Shown piece by piece: positions 8,494-16,686 of a stretch of 64,000 nucleotides of DNA. Both the position numbers and the translations under genes were made by a program. Origin of the DNA: Streptomyces brevispora (lineage in GTDB: Bacteria > Actinomycetota > Actinomycetes > Streptomycetales > Streptomycetaceae); assembly GCF_007829885.1 (NCBI RefSeq), contig NZ_VIWW01000001.1:2356001-2420000 (forward strand). The letters run 5' to 3'. Numbering within the stretch: the first letter of the stretch is position 1; the number at the start of each line of letters is the position of its first letter. The notes beneath the pieces were generated by a model, which saw only the letters and a list, made by a program, of their open reading frames with translations, was not told the origin of the DNA and did no database searches.

Positions 8494-9210
8494 ATGTCCG
8501 AAACCGTTACGACAGCCGCCGACCAACTGCAGCTCACTCCGGCCGAGTTGGCGCCCTACATCCAGCACACCCGCATCGACCCCGACGCGACCCGTGACGA
8601 CATGGTCGCGCACGCCCAGGAAGCGATCACCTACGGCTTCAACGCCGCGATGGTCCCGGCCTCCTGGCTGCCCGTCGTCGTCTCCGAGCTGAGCGGCACC
8701 GGCATCGGTGTGGCCTCGGCGCTGGACTTCCCCACCGTCGGCGTCATGACCAGCGCGGGCAAGGCCGCCGAGGCCGCGGAGATAGCCCGGCTCGGCGCGA
8801 CCCAGCTCGACATCGGCGTGCAGCTCGGCTGGCTCAAGAGCGGTAGGTTCGACGACTTCCGCGAGGACATCGCGGGCGTCGTCCGCGCCTCCGGTCTGCC
8901 CGTCAAGGTCATGCTGGAACTGCCGTTGCTCACCGATGCGGAGAAGGAGGCCGCCATCGAACTGGCGATGGAGGCCGGTGTGTCCTTCCTGAAGAACGCG
9001 AGCAGCGGGCAGATCGAGACGGCGAATCCGACGAGTGTTCGCTACCTTGTTGACCGTGCACGGGACGGTGTCCAGGTGAAGGCCTCCGGGTCGATCAAGA
9101 CGTACCGGCAGTCCCTGGAACTCCTGCGCGCCGGTGCCGTACTGCTCGGCACCAGCGCCGGGACAGCGATCGTGACCGACACCAGCGACGATTCCACCGT
9201 CAGTTACTGA
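8494..9210 (+). CDS. deoC: Deoxyribose-phosphate aldolase family protein
   Basis: 238 residues, preceded by GGAGACAGC. It keeps both active-site lysines of class I DeoC: Lys167 in 'SFLKNASSG', the Schiff-base residue, and Lys196 in 'VKASGSI'. Asp106 is also present ('LDIGVQ'). The usual 'KTSTGF' around the Schiff-base lysine is 'KNASSG' here, so specificity may differ from 2-deoxyribose 5-phosphate. The normal reaction gives acetaldehyde plus glyceraldehyde 3-phosphate. It is the last gene of the pentose operon and is followed by a strong hairpin. Confidence 0.85.
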   Translation: MSETVTTAADQLQLTPAELAPYIQHTRIDPDATRDDMVAHAQEAITYGFNAAMVPASWLPVVVSELSGTGIGVASALDFPTVGVMTSAGKAAEAAEIARLGATQLDIGVQLGWLKSGRFDDFREDIAGVVRASGLPVKVMLELPLLTDAEKEAAIELAMEAGVSFLKNASSGQIETANPTSVRYLVDRARDGVQVKASGSIKTYRQSLELLRAGAVLLGTSAGTAIVTDTSDDSTVSY

Positions 9211-9219
9211 TCGTCCGCC

Positions 9220-9253
9220 GCCGTGCCCCGGGCCACCACGGCCGGGGCACGGC
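9220..9253 (+). terminator. Terminator hairpin after the pentose operon
   Basis: A perfect 12-bp stem GCCGTGCCCCGG / CCGGGGCACGGC encloses a 10-nt loop, 10 bp after the aldolase stop and before the regulator's ribosome binding site. It would separate the operon transcript from gntR, or let only read-through reach it. Confidence 0.7.
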
Positions 9254-9276
9254 GCATCCAATTCCGGAGAGGAGAC

Positions 9277-10047
9277 GTGTCACCCGTGACGGCCGACGAA
9301 GGAGGGCTCCCGGACATCCGACGGGACGTCCCTACGGCGATCCACGTCCAGATCTCGGAGCACATCCGACTGCGCATCGCGGGCGGTGAGTGGCCGGCGC
9401 ACTACCGGCTGAAAAGTGAGCCCGAACTGGCCCTGGAGTTCGGGGTCAGCCGCGGCACCCTGCGCCGGGCGCTGGCGACCCTGATCAAGGAGGGGCTGCT
9501 GCGGCAGGTACGGGGACGCGGCACGTACGTCACCTCGACCGTGATCGAACCGGCCATCGCCCAGAAGCTGAGCACGCTGTCAGAGGACTTCGCCAGCCAG
9601 GGCGTGGTCACCTCGACCGTGGTGCGGGAGTGTTCACTGATCTCCCCGCCCCGTCCCGTCGCCGCGCTGCTCGACCTGAACCCCGGCGAACGGCAGGTGC
9701 TGCGCCTGGTCCGGGTACGCAGCACCACCGAGGGGCCGGTCGCCCTGCTGTTCAACTTCGTGCGCACCGACCTCGCTCCGGGCATCGAGAAGACGGACTT
9801 CACCTCCGCCAGCCTCTTCGGGACGCTGGAGGGCAGTCACGGTCTGAAGATCGCGACGGCTCGCCGTACCTTCAGCGCGGAGGCCGCCTCGCCCGAGACT
9901 GCGGAAGCTCTCGCCCTGGAGCCGGGCAGCCCGGTGCAGTACCTCCAGCAGGTCACCTATCTCGCCGACGGGCGCCCGGTGGAGTACTCCGACGTGTGGA
10001 TCCACAGTGGCCGGCTGCGGGTCACGTCGTTGCTGCTGCGCAGATGA
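9277..10047 (+). CDS. GntR family regulator with UTRA domain
   Basis: 256 residues from the GTG at 9277, placed 7 nt after GGAG. The N-terminal winged helix contains 'SEPELALEFGVSRGTLRRALATLIKEG' (about residues 44-70). The rest is a UTRA/HutC effector domain ending in 'GRPVEYSDVWIHSGRLR'. HutC-type regulators usually repress a neighbouring catabolic operon until a pathway intermediate binds the UTRA domain. It follows the pentose operon in the same direction and is the likely reader of the TGTNCATA sites at 3237-3285. A GTG at 9286 is an alternative start. Confidence 0.88.
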   Translation: MSPVTADEGGLPDIRRDVPTAIHVQISEHIRLRIAGGEWPAHYRLKSEPELALEFGVSRGTLRRALATLIKEGLLRQVRGRGTYVTSTVIEPAIAQKLSTLSEDFASQGVVTSTVVRECSLISPPRPVAALLDLNPGERQVLRLVRVRSTTEGPVALLFNFVRTDLAPGIEKTDFTSASLFGTLEGSHGLKIATARRTFSAEAASPETAEALALEPGSPVQYLQQVTYLADGRPVEYSDVWIHSGRLRVTSLLLRR

Positions 10048-10074
10048 ACCCGGTGAGGGACCGGGCGGGCCGGC

Positions 10075-10197
10075 GGGTGTTCACGCGTGGGTGCGAGGTG
10101 CGGCGACGAAGCCCGTCGGAGCTCTTTTCCCGTCCCGCCGGAGCTCCTTTCCCGTCCCGCCGGAGCTCCTTTCCCGTCCCGCCGGAGATCGTTCCCC
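10075..10197. repeat. Dispersed repeat family, copy 2 with four 22-bp units
   Basis: Head GGGTGTTCACGCGTGG, then 'GTGCGAGGTGCGGCGACG' as in copy 1. Four units follow, GGAGCTCTTTTCCC, GGAGCTCCTTTCCC (twice) and GGAGATCGTTCCCC, starting at 10118, 10140, 10162 and 10184, an exact 22-bp period. The 8-nt linkers are GTCCCGCC. The 22-bp step is not a multiple of three, and no convincing coding frame crosses it. It lies just after gntR and before the dimethylformamidase-like gene. Confidence 0.8.
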
Positions 10198-10351
10198 ACC
10201 GCTGCGCGAACGCTCGAACCCGGGCGGTCGACGCACCGGACGGCCGCGGGACCGGCCGCGCCTCCGGCCCCTCCCTGGTGGCCGGAGGCGCGGTGCTCGA
10301 CCACGATGGCGGCAAGAGCACGCGAGGCCTCCGACACGTGGGACGGTTCCG

Positions 10352-11914
10352 ATGGATGTTCCGACGGACGCGGAGCGAGAACGCCCCGGGGGCGGCGGTG
10401 ACGGCGCGGGCCTGGACCGCAGGCGGTTCCTCGGGGCGACCGCGGCGGCCGGCGTCTGGGCCGCGGGCACGATGCTGGCGGGCTGCGACACGCCGTCCGA
10501 CGGCGACCCGGGTACGCCGCCCGGCCCGTCCGAGGCTTCCCGTCCGGGCGACTCCGGCTGGCGCATCCGTTCGGCGGGTCCGCCCGAGGCCGCGCTCGGC
10601 TACACCGACAAGGTGAGCGTCCTGCCGGGCGAGGACTTCGGGCTGTACGTGTCCACCACCGCGCCGGGGTTCCGTGTCTCGGCGTACCGGATGGGCTGGT
10701 ACGAAGGCGCGCAGGCCCGCCTGGTCTGGCGCTCCGGCAGGGTGGCCGGGCGCATCCAGGAAGATCCGGCTCTGGCTCCCGGCACGCGCACGGTACGGGC
10801 GGACTGGAAGCGCACGGTCCTCGTGCACACCGACGGCTGGCCGGAGGGTGCCTACCTGCTCCGCCTCGACGCGGAGAACGGTCACCAGCGATACGTCCCC
10901 CTGATCGTTCGCTCGGCGACCGCCAGTGGGAAGACCCTGCTGATCCATGCGCCGGCGACCTGGCAGGCGTACAACCTGTGGGGCGGCTACAGCCTCTACG
11001 AGGGCGCCGGCGCGTCGTACGGGACGCGTGCCCTGGCCGTCTCCTTCGCCCGGCCCTACGACAGCAACGGGGCCGAGAAGTTCCTGGTGTACGAGCGGGC
11101 CGTGGTCGTCCTCGCGGAGCGGCTGGGCCTACCGCTGGCGTACACCACCGGCCTCGACATCCACCGCGACCCGGCGGTGCTGCGGGGCGCCGTGTCCGCG
11201 GTCACGCTCGGCCACGACGAGTACTGGACACCCCAACAGCGGGCGTCCATGACCCGGGCCCGCGACACCGGCACCAACCTGGCCTTCCTCGGCGCCAACA
11301 CCTGCTTCCGCCGGATCAGGATCGAGGACGGGGACCGCACCGTGGTCTGCTACAAGACCGACTACCGCCACGATCCCCTGTATCCCCGCCACGGCGCCCT
11401 GGTGACCACCGACTTCCGCCAGGTACCCGATCCCGACCCGGAATCGTCCTTGACGGGAGTCCTCTACGAGGGCTATCCCACAGACGCCCCCTATGTCGTC
11501 CGCAACGCCGGTCACTGGCTCTTCGCGGGCACCGGAGTGAAGCAGGGCGACTCCTTCCCCCACCTCGTCGGCGTCGAATACGACCGTGTCACCCCGGGAG
11601 CACTTCCGGACGCGGCGATCGAGATCGTCGCCCACTCCGCCCTGGTCTGCAACGGCAGACGAAGCCACTCCGATTCGGCGTACTACACGGTGCCGAGCGG
11701 GGCCGGCGTCTTCGCGTCCGGGACGATGCGGTGGGTCGAGGGCCTCATGGCCGGGACGGAGGAGAACGGGCGTAACCACGGCATGGACGCACGCACCGGA
11801 GCCTTCGTGACCCGCACCACCGAGAACCTGCTCCTGGCCTTCGCGGAGGGCCCGGCCGCGAAGGCCAGGCCGGCACCCCGCGACAACGTGCGCGAGGTCT
11901 ACGGCTCGGCGTGA
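10352..11914 (+). CDS. Tat-exported lipoprotein, N,N-dimethylformamidase-like family
   Basis: 520 residues from the ATG at 10352. Residues about 26-50 read 'RRRFLGATAAAG...LAGC', combining a twin-arginine motif with a lipobox, so a Tat-exported lipoprotein is expected. The rest, from 'LYVSTTAPGFRVSAYRMGWY' through 'HAPATWQAYNLWGGYSLY' and 'TLGHDEYWTP' to the C-terminal 'SDSAYYTVPSGAGVFASGTM', matches proteins annotated as N,N-dimethylformamidase large-subunit-like. Real activity on dimethylformamide is not implied. It stands alone, with repeat copy 2 upstream. Confidence 0.75.
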   Translation: MDVPTDAERERPGGGGDGAGLDRRRFLGATAAAGVWAAGTMLAGCDTPSDGDPGTPPGPSEASRPGDSGWRIRSAGPPEAALGYTDKVSVLPGEDFGLYVSTTAPGFRVSAYRMGWYEGAQARLVWRSGRVAGRIQEDPALAPGTRTVRADWKRTVLVHTDGWPEGAYLLRLDAENGHQRYVPLIVRSATASGKTLLIHAPATWQAYNLWGGYSLYEGAGASYGTRALAVSFARPYDSNGAEKFLVYERAVVVLAERLGLPLAYTTGLDIHRDPAVLRGAVSAVTLGHDEYWTPQQRASMTRARDTGTNLAFLGANTCFRRIRIEDGDRTVVCYKTDYRHDPLYPRHGALVTTDFRQVPDPDPESSLTGVLYEGYPTDAPYVVRNAGHWLFAGTGVKQGDSFPHLVGVEYDRVTPGALPDAAIEIVAHSALVCNGRRSHSDSAYYTVPSGAGVFASGTMRWVEGLMAGTEENGRNHGMDARTGAFVTRTTENLLLAFAEGPAAKARPAPRDNVREVYGSA

Positions 11915-12182
11915 GACGGACGCGCATGCGCCGGCCGCCCGGCCGGAGCCACGCCGCGACCGTGGTCCACGAGGAGGGTGTGCCACGGTGCGACACCTCG
12001 TGGCGGAGGAAGCGGGCCACCGCCGCACACTTCGCGGCAGAGTCCCGGGTGCGCGTGGGGCAGGACAGCCGCGGTGAGCTGTACAAGGCGGTGCGCCGGA
12101 ACGATCTGCCTCGGTCCCGTGCGGGCTGTTGCCTTCGGCCTGGGCGATCCAGCGGTGACGACTCCGGTCGCGGCGTCGGCGA

Positions 12183-12290
12183 AGGCTTCGACAGTTCGAT
12201 CTTGAAGTCGCCGGCGTGGACGTCCTCCTTGATGTCGAGGACGTCCCTCAGCACGATGTCGCGGCCCCTGGCCATCAGCCGCTCCCGCTC
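12183..12290 (-). pseudogene. PglY-like (BREX-2 ATPase) N-terminal fragment
   Basis: On the minus strand the frame reads 'RDIVLRDVLDIKEDVHAGDFKIELS', then loses recognisable sequence. This resembles the N-terminus of PglY, the large P-loop ATPase of BREX type 2 systems, where a line of the form L-R-D-V-x-D-I-x-E-x-V-H-x-x-D-F is usual. Only about 30 residues remain of a protein normally over 1000 long. It has the same strand and order expected relative to the pglW and pglX remains at 16.7-19.3 kb. The match is from memory and short, so other AAA proteins are possible. Confidence 0.4.
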
Positions 12291-12417
12291 CCCGCACATC
12301 CGGCCCGGCCGCCCCAGCCGGGTGCTCGGCGGAGCCGACCGGTCACCCGTGTCCGTACCGCCGCACAACGCCTCCATCCTGCCAGCTCCGTACGGGAACG
12401 AGGACGGACTGCGGAGG

Positions 12418-12591
12418 TCAGGATCCTGCACGCCGCCGAGCGGCTGCCAGACGCTGTACGAGGATGTCCCGCGAGGTGTGGTTCAGCCCGCCCGCCGTCA
12501 GTTCGTACGCCCAGGGGCACGGCTCGGCCGCCCCAGTCACGACGGCGTCACGAAGACCCCCGAAGCGCGCGATCCGCTCCGCTACCGTCAC
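12418..12591 (-). CDS. Small ORF overlapping the end of the ATP-binding gene
   Basis: 57 residues from the GTG at 12591: it begins 'MTVAERIARFGGLRDAV' and continues 'CPWAYELTAGGLNHTSRD', ending 'QRLAAARRRAGS'. The composition looks like a folded protein rather than a shadow frame. It overlaps the last 44 bp of the upstream ATP-binding gene in another frame, which suggests coupled translation. No clear ribosome binding site is visible. I do not recognise the family. Immediately downstream lies the pglY-like fragment. Confidence 0.45.
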   Translation of the reverse strand: MTVAERIARFGGLRDAVVTGAAEPCPWAYELTAGGLNHTSRDILVQRLAAARRRAGS

Positions 12592-13066
12592 GTTGCTCTG
12601 CCGTCGCCGTGGCCACCACGGCCCAGACCGTCTTCCCCGGTGCCCCCTCGCGGTCGGTCACGCCCCACTCCTGGCACAGCGCCGCGACCAGCACCAGCCC
12701 GCGCCCCGCCACCTCATCGCCCGCGGGCAGGACCGCCCGCACGGCCGGCCTGCGCTCCCCCCGGGTGTCGCTGACCTCCACCCGCAGCCGCTCACCGCTC
12801 ATCCGGACCATCCGCAGCCGGGCGTCCCGGCCGGGGCCCAGCCCGTGCGTGACGGCGTTCGCGGCCAGTTCGCCGACGATCAGGCTCACCGTGTCGTTCA
12901 CCTCGGAGCCGTACCGGTGGCCCCACTCGTGGACGCGGTGCGAGGCCAGTCGCCGCGCGAGGCGGGCGCCGCGCGCGGTGGAGGAGAAGCGCAGTTCGAA
13001 GGTGTCGCCGGTGCGCGGCGCGGGGAGGTCGGTCGTCGTCATGCCCAGGAGTTTCGCGACGAACAA
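12548..13066 (-). CDS. ATP-binding protein, anti-sigma factor (HATPase_c) type
   Basis: Up to 172 residues. TTG at 13066 has GGGAG upstream; the ATG at 13042 is the alternative start. The GHKL ATPase motifs are present: N-box 'IVGELAANAVTHG' (about residues 65-77), G1 'VEVSDTRGERRP' and G2 'GRGLVLVAALCQEWGV'. Streptomyces has dozens of such single-domain RsbW/SpoIIAB-like proteins, thought to act as anti-sigma factors or partners of the DUF397/HTH pairs. One such pair lies at 15.6-16.6 kb but on the other strand, so partnership is only possible. Confidence 0.85.
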   Translation of the reverse strand: MFVAKLLGMTTTDLPAPRTGDTFELRFSSTARGARLARRLASHRVHEWGHRYGSEVNDTVSLIVGELAANAVTHGLGPGRDARLRMVRMSGERLRVEVSDTRGERRPAVRAVLPAGDEVAGRGLVLVAALCQEWGVTDREGAPGKTVWAVVATATAEQRDGSGADRALRGSS

Positions 13067-13280
13067 CCCGCTCCCACCAGGGGTAACACCCGTACAGGCA
13101 GATCCTGTCGGGGGGTGGGGTCATGGCTGTCGGGTCGCGCGGGCCGTACTGTGATTCTTCGGGCCGGCGCGGCGTACCGGCGGGCGCGACGTACGCAATA
13201 GCCGGCATCGGCCGGTCCGCGAGGCCCACCACGATCTCGCAGCTGTCCTGGTGGGCCTGCGAGGAGCCACTTCCGTACCG

Positions 13281-14105
13281 TCAGAAGCGGTTGATCTCGT
13301 AGATCTTCTGGCCCGAGGACGAGTAGACCTGTGCATGGTCGGCGGTGTCGAAGGCGACCTTGTAGGTGGCTTGATTCGGGCTCTGCGTCACGACGAGTGT
13401 GTAGCGGTCATCGGCGTCCGGCGTGCTGGAGATGGTGCACGTCATCGGGCCACCGATGTCCAGCGGGGCGCCGTTGTTGTAGTAGAAACCAGAACATCTG
13501 CCGTCCTCGCCGAAGACCTTCGGGCTGGAGGAGTCGGAGGTCTTCCAGTTGCCGACCATGGCCGCCGAACCGGCCTTTCCCTCGTCGCCACCGGACGAAG
13601 CGGTGAGCGCCCGGATACCGAAGACGAGTGCGGCAAGCACCAAGGCGACCGCGAGGACTGTAAGCAGCGGATTCCGCGCAGCGCGGTTGACTACCTTGTT
13701 GTTGGCTTTGATGTTGCCGAACACGGTACCCGTGATGGCCGCTCCACCAGCCTGCACGCTACTTGAGGGCACACCGGTCGCCGCAGTGGTGTCCCCGCCG
13801 CTCGCCTGCGACGAAACTATGGCCTCCAGAGCCGCCGCGAACCGGGGGTCATGGTCCGCCGCGTCCTGGAGGGCGGTCTCGGCACGCGTACGCGCCGAAG
13901 GGGTGGCGTCGCCGTTCTGCTGCGACTCGGACACCAGCCGCTGGATGGCCGGGTCCGTGCCCAACTTGGCTTCCACGAGATCCCACAGCCGCTGTGCGGT
14001 CAGCTCCAGCGCGCGGTCCGTGATCCCGTTGAGCTCCGTCCCCGCTCTTCGCGCCTTTCCCGCTGCCCACGCGATCAGCATTCCGACCACGACTTCCATG
14101 CCCAT
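13281..14105 (-). CDS. Unknown single-span membrane protein
   Basis: 274 residues from the ATG at 14105, with GAAGGA six nt upstream. The N-terminal half has a soluble helical region ('ITDRALELTAQRLWDLVEAKL'). A stretch resembling Streptomyces trypco-type RHIM-like motifs ('GGAAITGTVFGNIKANN', about residues 144-160) comes next, then one transmembrane helix 'LLTVLAVALVLAALVFGI'. The external C-terminal domain is about 95 residues with two Cys ('GRCSGF', 'MTCTI'). That last domain resembles small extracellular lipocalin-like modules. I do not recognise a named family. It precedes the lipoprotein gene on the same strand by 58 bp. Confidence 0.75.
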   Translation of the reverse strand: MGMEVVVGMLIAWAAGKARRAGTELNGITDRALELTAQRLWDLVEAKLGTDPAIQRLVSESQQNGDATPSARTRAETALQDAADHDPRFAAALEAIVSSQASGGDTTAATGVPSSSVQAGGAAITGTVFGNIKANNKVVNRAARNPLLTVLAVALVLAALVFGIRALTASSGGDEGKAGSAAMVGNWKTSDSSSPKVFGEDGRCSGFYYNNGAPLDIGGPMTCTISSTPDADDRYTLVVTQSPNQATYKVAFDTADHAQVYSSSGQKIYEINRF

Positions 14106-14163
14106 GTGTTGTCCTTCTGCCAGTGATCGAGATGACGCCGGTGACACGTAGAAACGCGGACCG

Positions 14164-14877
14164 CTACTCCGCTGCGGCGGTGTAGGCGCAGTCCTTGTCG
14201 TACAGAGTCCCGGCCGGCTTGAAGGCGGAGTCCTTGCTGACGACACCGCACTCGACGTTGTCCACCGTCACGCTGATGGACTTCCACGGCTCGGGGTCGC
14301 CGAATCCGTCGGGGCTGTTCGGAGTGATCTCTGTTTCGAACAGGCCCTGCGTGGTGATCGCCCCTTTCGCATCCCCGTACACGCGCGTGGTGACGGACTC
14401 CAGGTCTCCGTTGCAGAGGCTCATGCCGTCCGCCCCGACGGAAACGGCCTGCTGGGAGGCCTCCGGCCAGGTGAATCCCTTGACCGTTCGGGGGGTCAGC
14501 TCCGTGGTGATCGACACCTCGGCACGTTGCACGCTGTCACCCGGTACGAAGGCGGCGCACTGCTCCTCCATGCCCGGCGGTGTGACACCGGCCTCGTAGA
14601 TGACGTGTGGCGCGATGGTGATCTTGAGCGTCGCCTGGTAGCCGTCGTGATCCGTGATGTTCAAGACCAACTCCCGCCCCGCGGCCGGGGCCGGTGCAGC
14701 GGACGACGTCGAGGGCGAAGGTGACACTGGTGGAGCGACAGGCGTTGCCTCGACCCCCGTGGAAGACGGCTCGTGCGTGCCGCTTGCGCTGTCGGTCGCC
14801 TCCCGCGCCGAACCGCAGGCCGCGACGGGCACCAGGCAGGCGAACAGAGCTCCGGCAGCCAGCCGGGTTCTGGGCAT
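14164..14877 (-). CDS. Unknown lipoprotein
   Basis: 237 residues from the ATG at 14877. The signal peptide 'LAAGALFACLVPVAAC' ends in a lipobox with Cys at residue 21. A Ser/Thr/Pro-rich linker of about 45 residues follows, then a compact domain with several Cys (about residues 107, 155, 210, 230) that could form disulfides. No family is recognised. It lies upstream of the membrane protein at 13281 on the same strand with 58 bp between them, so they may be co-transcribed and work together at the cell surface. Confidence 0.75.
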   Translation of the reverse strand: MPRTRLAAGALFACLVPVAACGSAREATDSASGTHEPSSTGVEATPVAPPVSPSPSTSSAAPAPAAGRELVLNITDHDGYQATLKITIAPHVIYEAGVTPPGMEEQCAAFVPGDSVQRAEVSITTELTPRTVKGFTWPEASQQAVSVGADGMSLCNGDLESVTTRVYGDAKGAITTQGLFETEITPNSPDGFGDPEPWKSISVTVDNVECGVVSKDSAFKPAGTLYDKDCAYTAAAE

Positions 14878-15579
14878 GTGGGACCCCCATGTCTGAGTCG
14901 TTGGAGGAGAAGCGAGAAACGGAGATGCGCAGGCGCTAACGTCAACAACATTGACAATGAACGGAGTTCGGTGATGTGTGGCGCCTGTGGTGCTGCTGAA
15001 AGCTAGCACCTGGACGCAACGGTTGATGTGGGTTCCGGGGTGTTTGCCAGGAACCCGATCGCCCGGCGTCTCAGCGCCGGTTCGCTGCCGCCGTCGGACG
15101 GATCCCCTCACTGAGTTCGTTTCATGCTGACGCTGCCGGTCAGGGGGTTGGTGTGGCGGGCGGAGGACAGCCACACCGAGGTCGCCTCGGGGTCCGCGCT
15201 CCAGCCACATGACCTGGCGGCGGACCCCGTCCCCAAATGTCTCGTGCCGGGCGACCCACCCCCAGGGACCGACGCCCCTGCGGTGAGCGCTTGTCAGAGG
15301 TTCAGAGGTGGGGGCAACGGCCGGCTGGTACGTCGAGCCGCCCCTGCTCCTGCGCCGGCGTACGGAGCAGCTGACCGGGGTTCGCCCTCCGGGCTCGACG
15401 CCCGCCCCACCGACCGCCTGACCCCTCCCCCGCCACGCGCCCCTCGCGCCTGCGCGTCGCGCATACCGGCGGCCTACCCCGTAACCCACATGACGGACGT
15501 TCACACGGAACTCGCCCTCCAGCCCCCCGGACGGCTCTAGCCTCGTGCCACTGCCTGCTGACCGAAGGAGCCCTGGACC
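14878..15579. other. Intergenic stretch, no supported gene
   Basis: About 700 bp separate the lipoprotein from the HTH regulator. Open frames cross it on both strands (for example plus 15124-15540), but none has a convincing start signal, family motif or sensible composition. A possible -10 box TAGCCT lies at 15537-15542, about 38 bp before the regulator start. I see nothing else. Confidence 0.5.
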
Positions 15580-16419
15580 ATGGACGTTGCGGCGGCCGAT
15601 GCCGTGGAGAGTGCGGCGGAGCCGGGCAGCGGGTTCCTGCGCTGCTTCGGCCGCCAGATGAAGCTGCTGCGCGAGGCCGCGGGGCTCACGCAGACGGAGT
15701 TGGGCTTACTCATCGGGTACAGCGAGGCGCAGATCGCCGCGGTGGAACAGGGGCGGCGTATCCCGAAGCCGGCGATGATCGACGCGGTGGATCTGGCCGT
15801 CGGCGGACGGGGCGTGCTGGTGGCGATGAAGGGGGAGGTGGAGCGGGCCCGGTATCCGTCGTTCTTCCGTCAGTACGTGCAGCTGGAGGCGGAGGCCACG
15901 CAGCTCCACGCGTACGAGAACCATGTGGTGAAGGGCCTGTTGCAGACGGAGGAGTACGCGCGAGCGGTCTTCGAGATGTGGCGTCCGCTGCTCGACTCCG
16001 ACACCGTCGAGCAGCGCGTTTCTGCTCGGATGGACCGCCAGAAGCTCTTCTCCCGGCGCCCGGCACCGCTCCTGAGCTTCGTCATCGAGGAAACCGCCCT
16101 ACGACGTCCTCTCGGCGGACGGGCCGTATTACGCGGCCAGTTGGAACAGCTACTGCTGTTCGGACACGAGCGGAACATCGAGATCCAGGTCATGCCGACC
16201 GACCGCGAAGAGCACGCCGGGCTGGCAGGGGCGTTCACGTTGCTCCACATCGGCGATCAGCGCAGGATGGCGTACGCAGAGGTGCAGGCCGAAAGTGCAC
16301 TGCACGCGGAACCGAAGAAGGTCGGCGCGTACGAATCGACCTACGGCGTCCTCCGGGCCCAGGCATTGACGCCGAGGGAGTCGCTGGCCTTCATCGAGAG
16401 GCTGTTGGGAGAGCAATGA
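15580..16419 (+). CDS. XRE-family regulator with DUF5753 domain
   Basis: 279 residues, with AAGGAG 11 nt before the ATG. The N-terminal helix-turn-helix is 'LTQTELGLLIGYSEAQIAAVEQGRRIP' (about residues 36-62). The rest is the DUF5753 region, marked by 'ENHVVKGLLQTEEYARAV' and 'NIEIQVMP'. These regulators are abundant in Streptomyces and are nearly always followed by a DUF397 protein, as here. The best known relatives (BldB/WhiJ-type loci) modulate development. The stop overlaps the next start (ATGA). Confidence 0.9.
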   Translation: MDVAAADAVESAAEPGSGFLRCFGRQMKLLREAAGLTQTELGLLIGYSEAQIAAVEQGRRIPKPAMIDAVDLAVGGRGVLVAMKGEVERARYPSFFRQYVQLEAEATQLHAYENHVVKGLLQTEEYARAVFEMWRPLLDSDTVEQRVSARMDRQKLFSRRPAPLLSFVIEETALRRPLGGRAVLRGQLEQLLLFGHERNIEIQVMPTDREEHAGLAGAFTLLHIGDQRRMAYAEVQAESALHAEPKKVGAYESTYGVLRAQALTPRESLAFIERLLGEQ

Positions 16420-16622
16420 GCAAGGAAGCACCGGCGATGAGCACAGACAAGCGGGTCTGGTTCAAGAGCAGCTACAGCGCGGGGAACGGGGGCGACTGCG
16501 TGGAGATCGCAACTGTGCACGCATCTGTGTACATCCGCGACTCCAAGCAGGCTGACGGGCCGGTCCTCAGCGTGGGAAGCGCCGGGTGGGCGCAGTTCGT
16601 GCGGATGGCCGCGCGCGGCTGA
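16416..16622 (+). CDS. DUF397 domain protein
   Basis: 68 residues from the ATG at 16416, overlapping the upstream stop by 4 nt; 'MSTDKR' at 16437 is a second possible start. The DUF397 signature 'WFKSSYSAGNGGDCVEIA' is followed by 'IRDSKQADGPVL' and 'WAQFV'. DUF397 proteins are small partners of DUF5753 regulators and behave genetically like antitoxins or antagonists in some WhiJ-like loci. It shares a transcription end with the convergent pgl relics through the hairpin at 16638. Confidence 0.92.
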   Translation: MSKEAPAMSTDKRVWFKSSYSAGNGGDCVEIATVHASVYIRDSKQADGPVLSVGSAGWAQFVRMAARG

Positions 16623-16637
16623 CGCGACTCTTGGCGT

Positions 16638-16672
16638 ATGTGGGCGGGTCCGGTTTCCGGTCCCGCCCACAT
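16638..16672. terminator. Bidirectional hairpin between DUF397 and the pgl relics
   Basis: ATGTGGGCGGG and CCCGCCCACAT form a perfect 11-bp stem, with a further inner CCGG/CCGG pairing around TTT. It lies 15 bp after the DUF397 stop and 14 bp after the end of the pglX remnant on the other strand, so it can serve both. Confidence 0.65.
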
Positions 16673-16686
16673 GTACGTGTACGGGC

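Noticed and set aside
10118..10197. CRISPR array
   Set aside because: The period is 22 bp with near-constant 8-nt linkers, not 28-37 bp repeats with unique spacers of about 32 bp, and there are no cas genes.
15124..15540. 138-residue plus-strand ORF before the HTH regulator
   Set aside because: No ribosome binding site, Pro/Ala/Arg-rich composition and no recognisable motif; it is probably non-coding.
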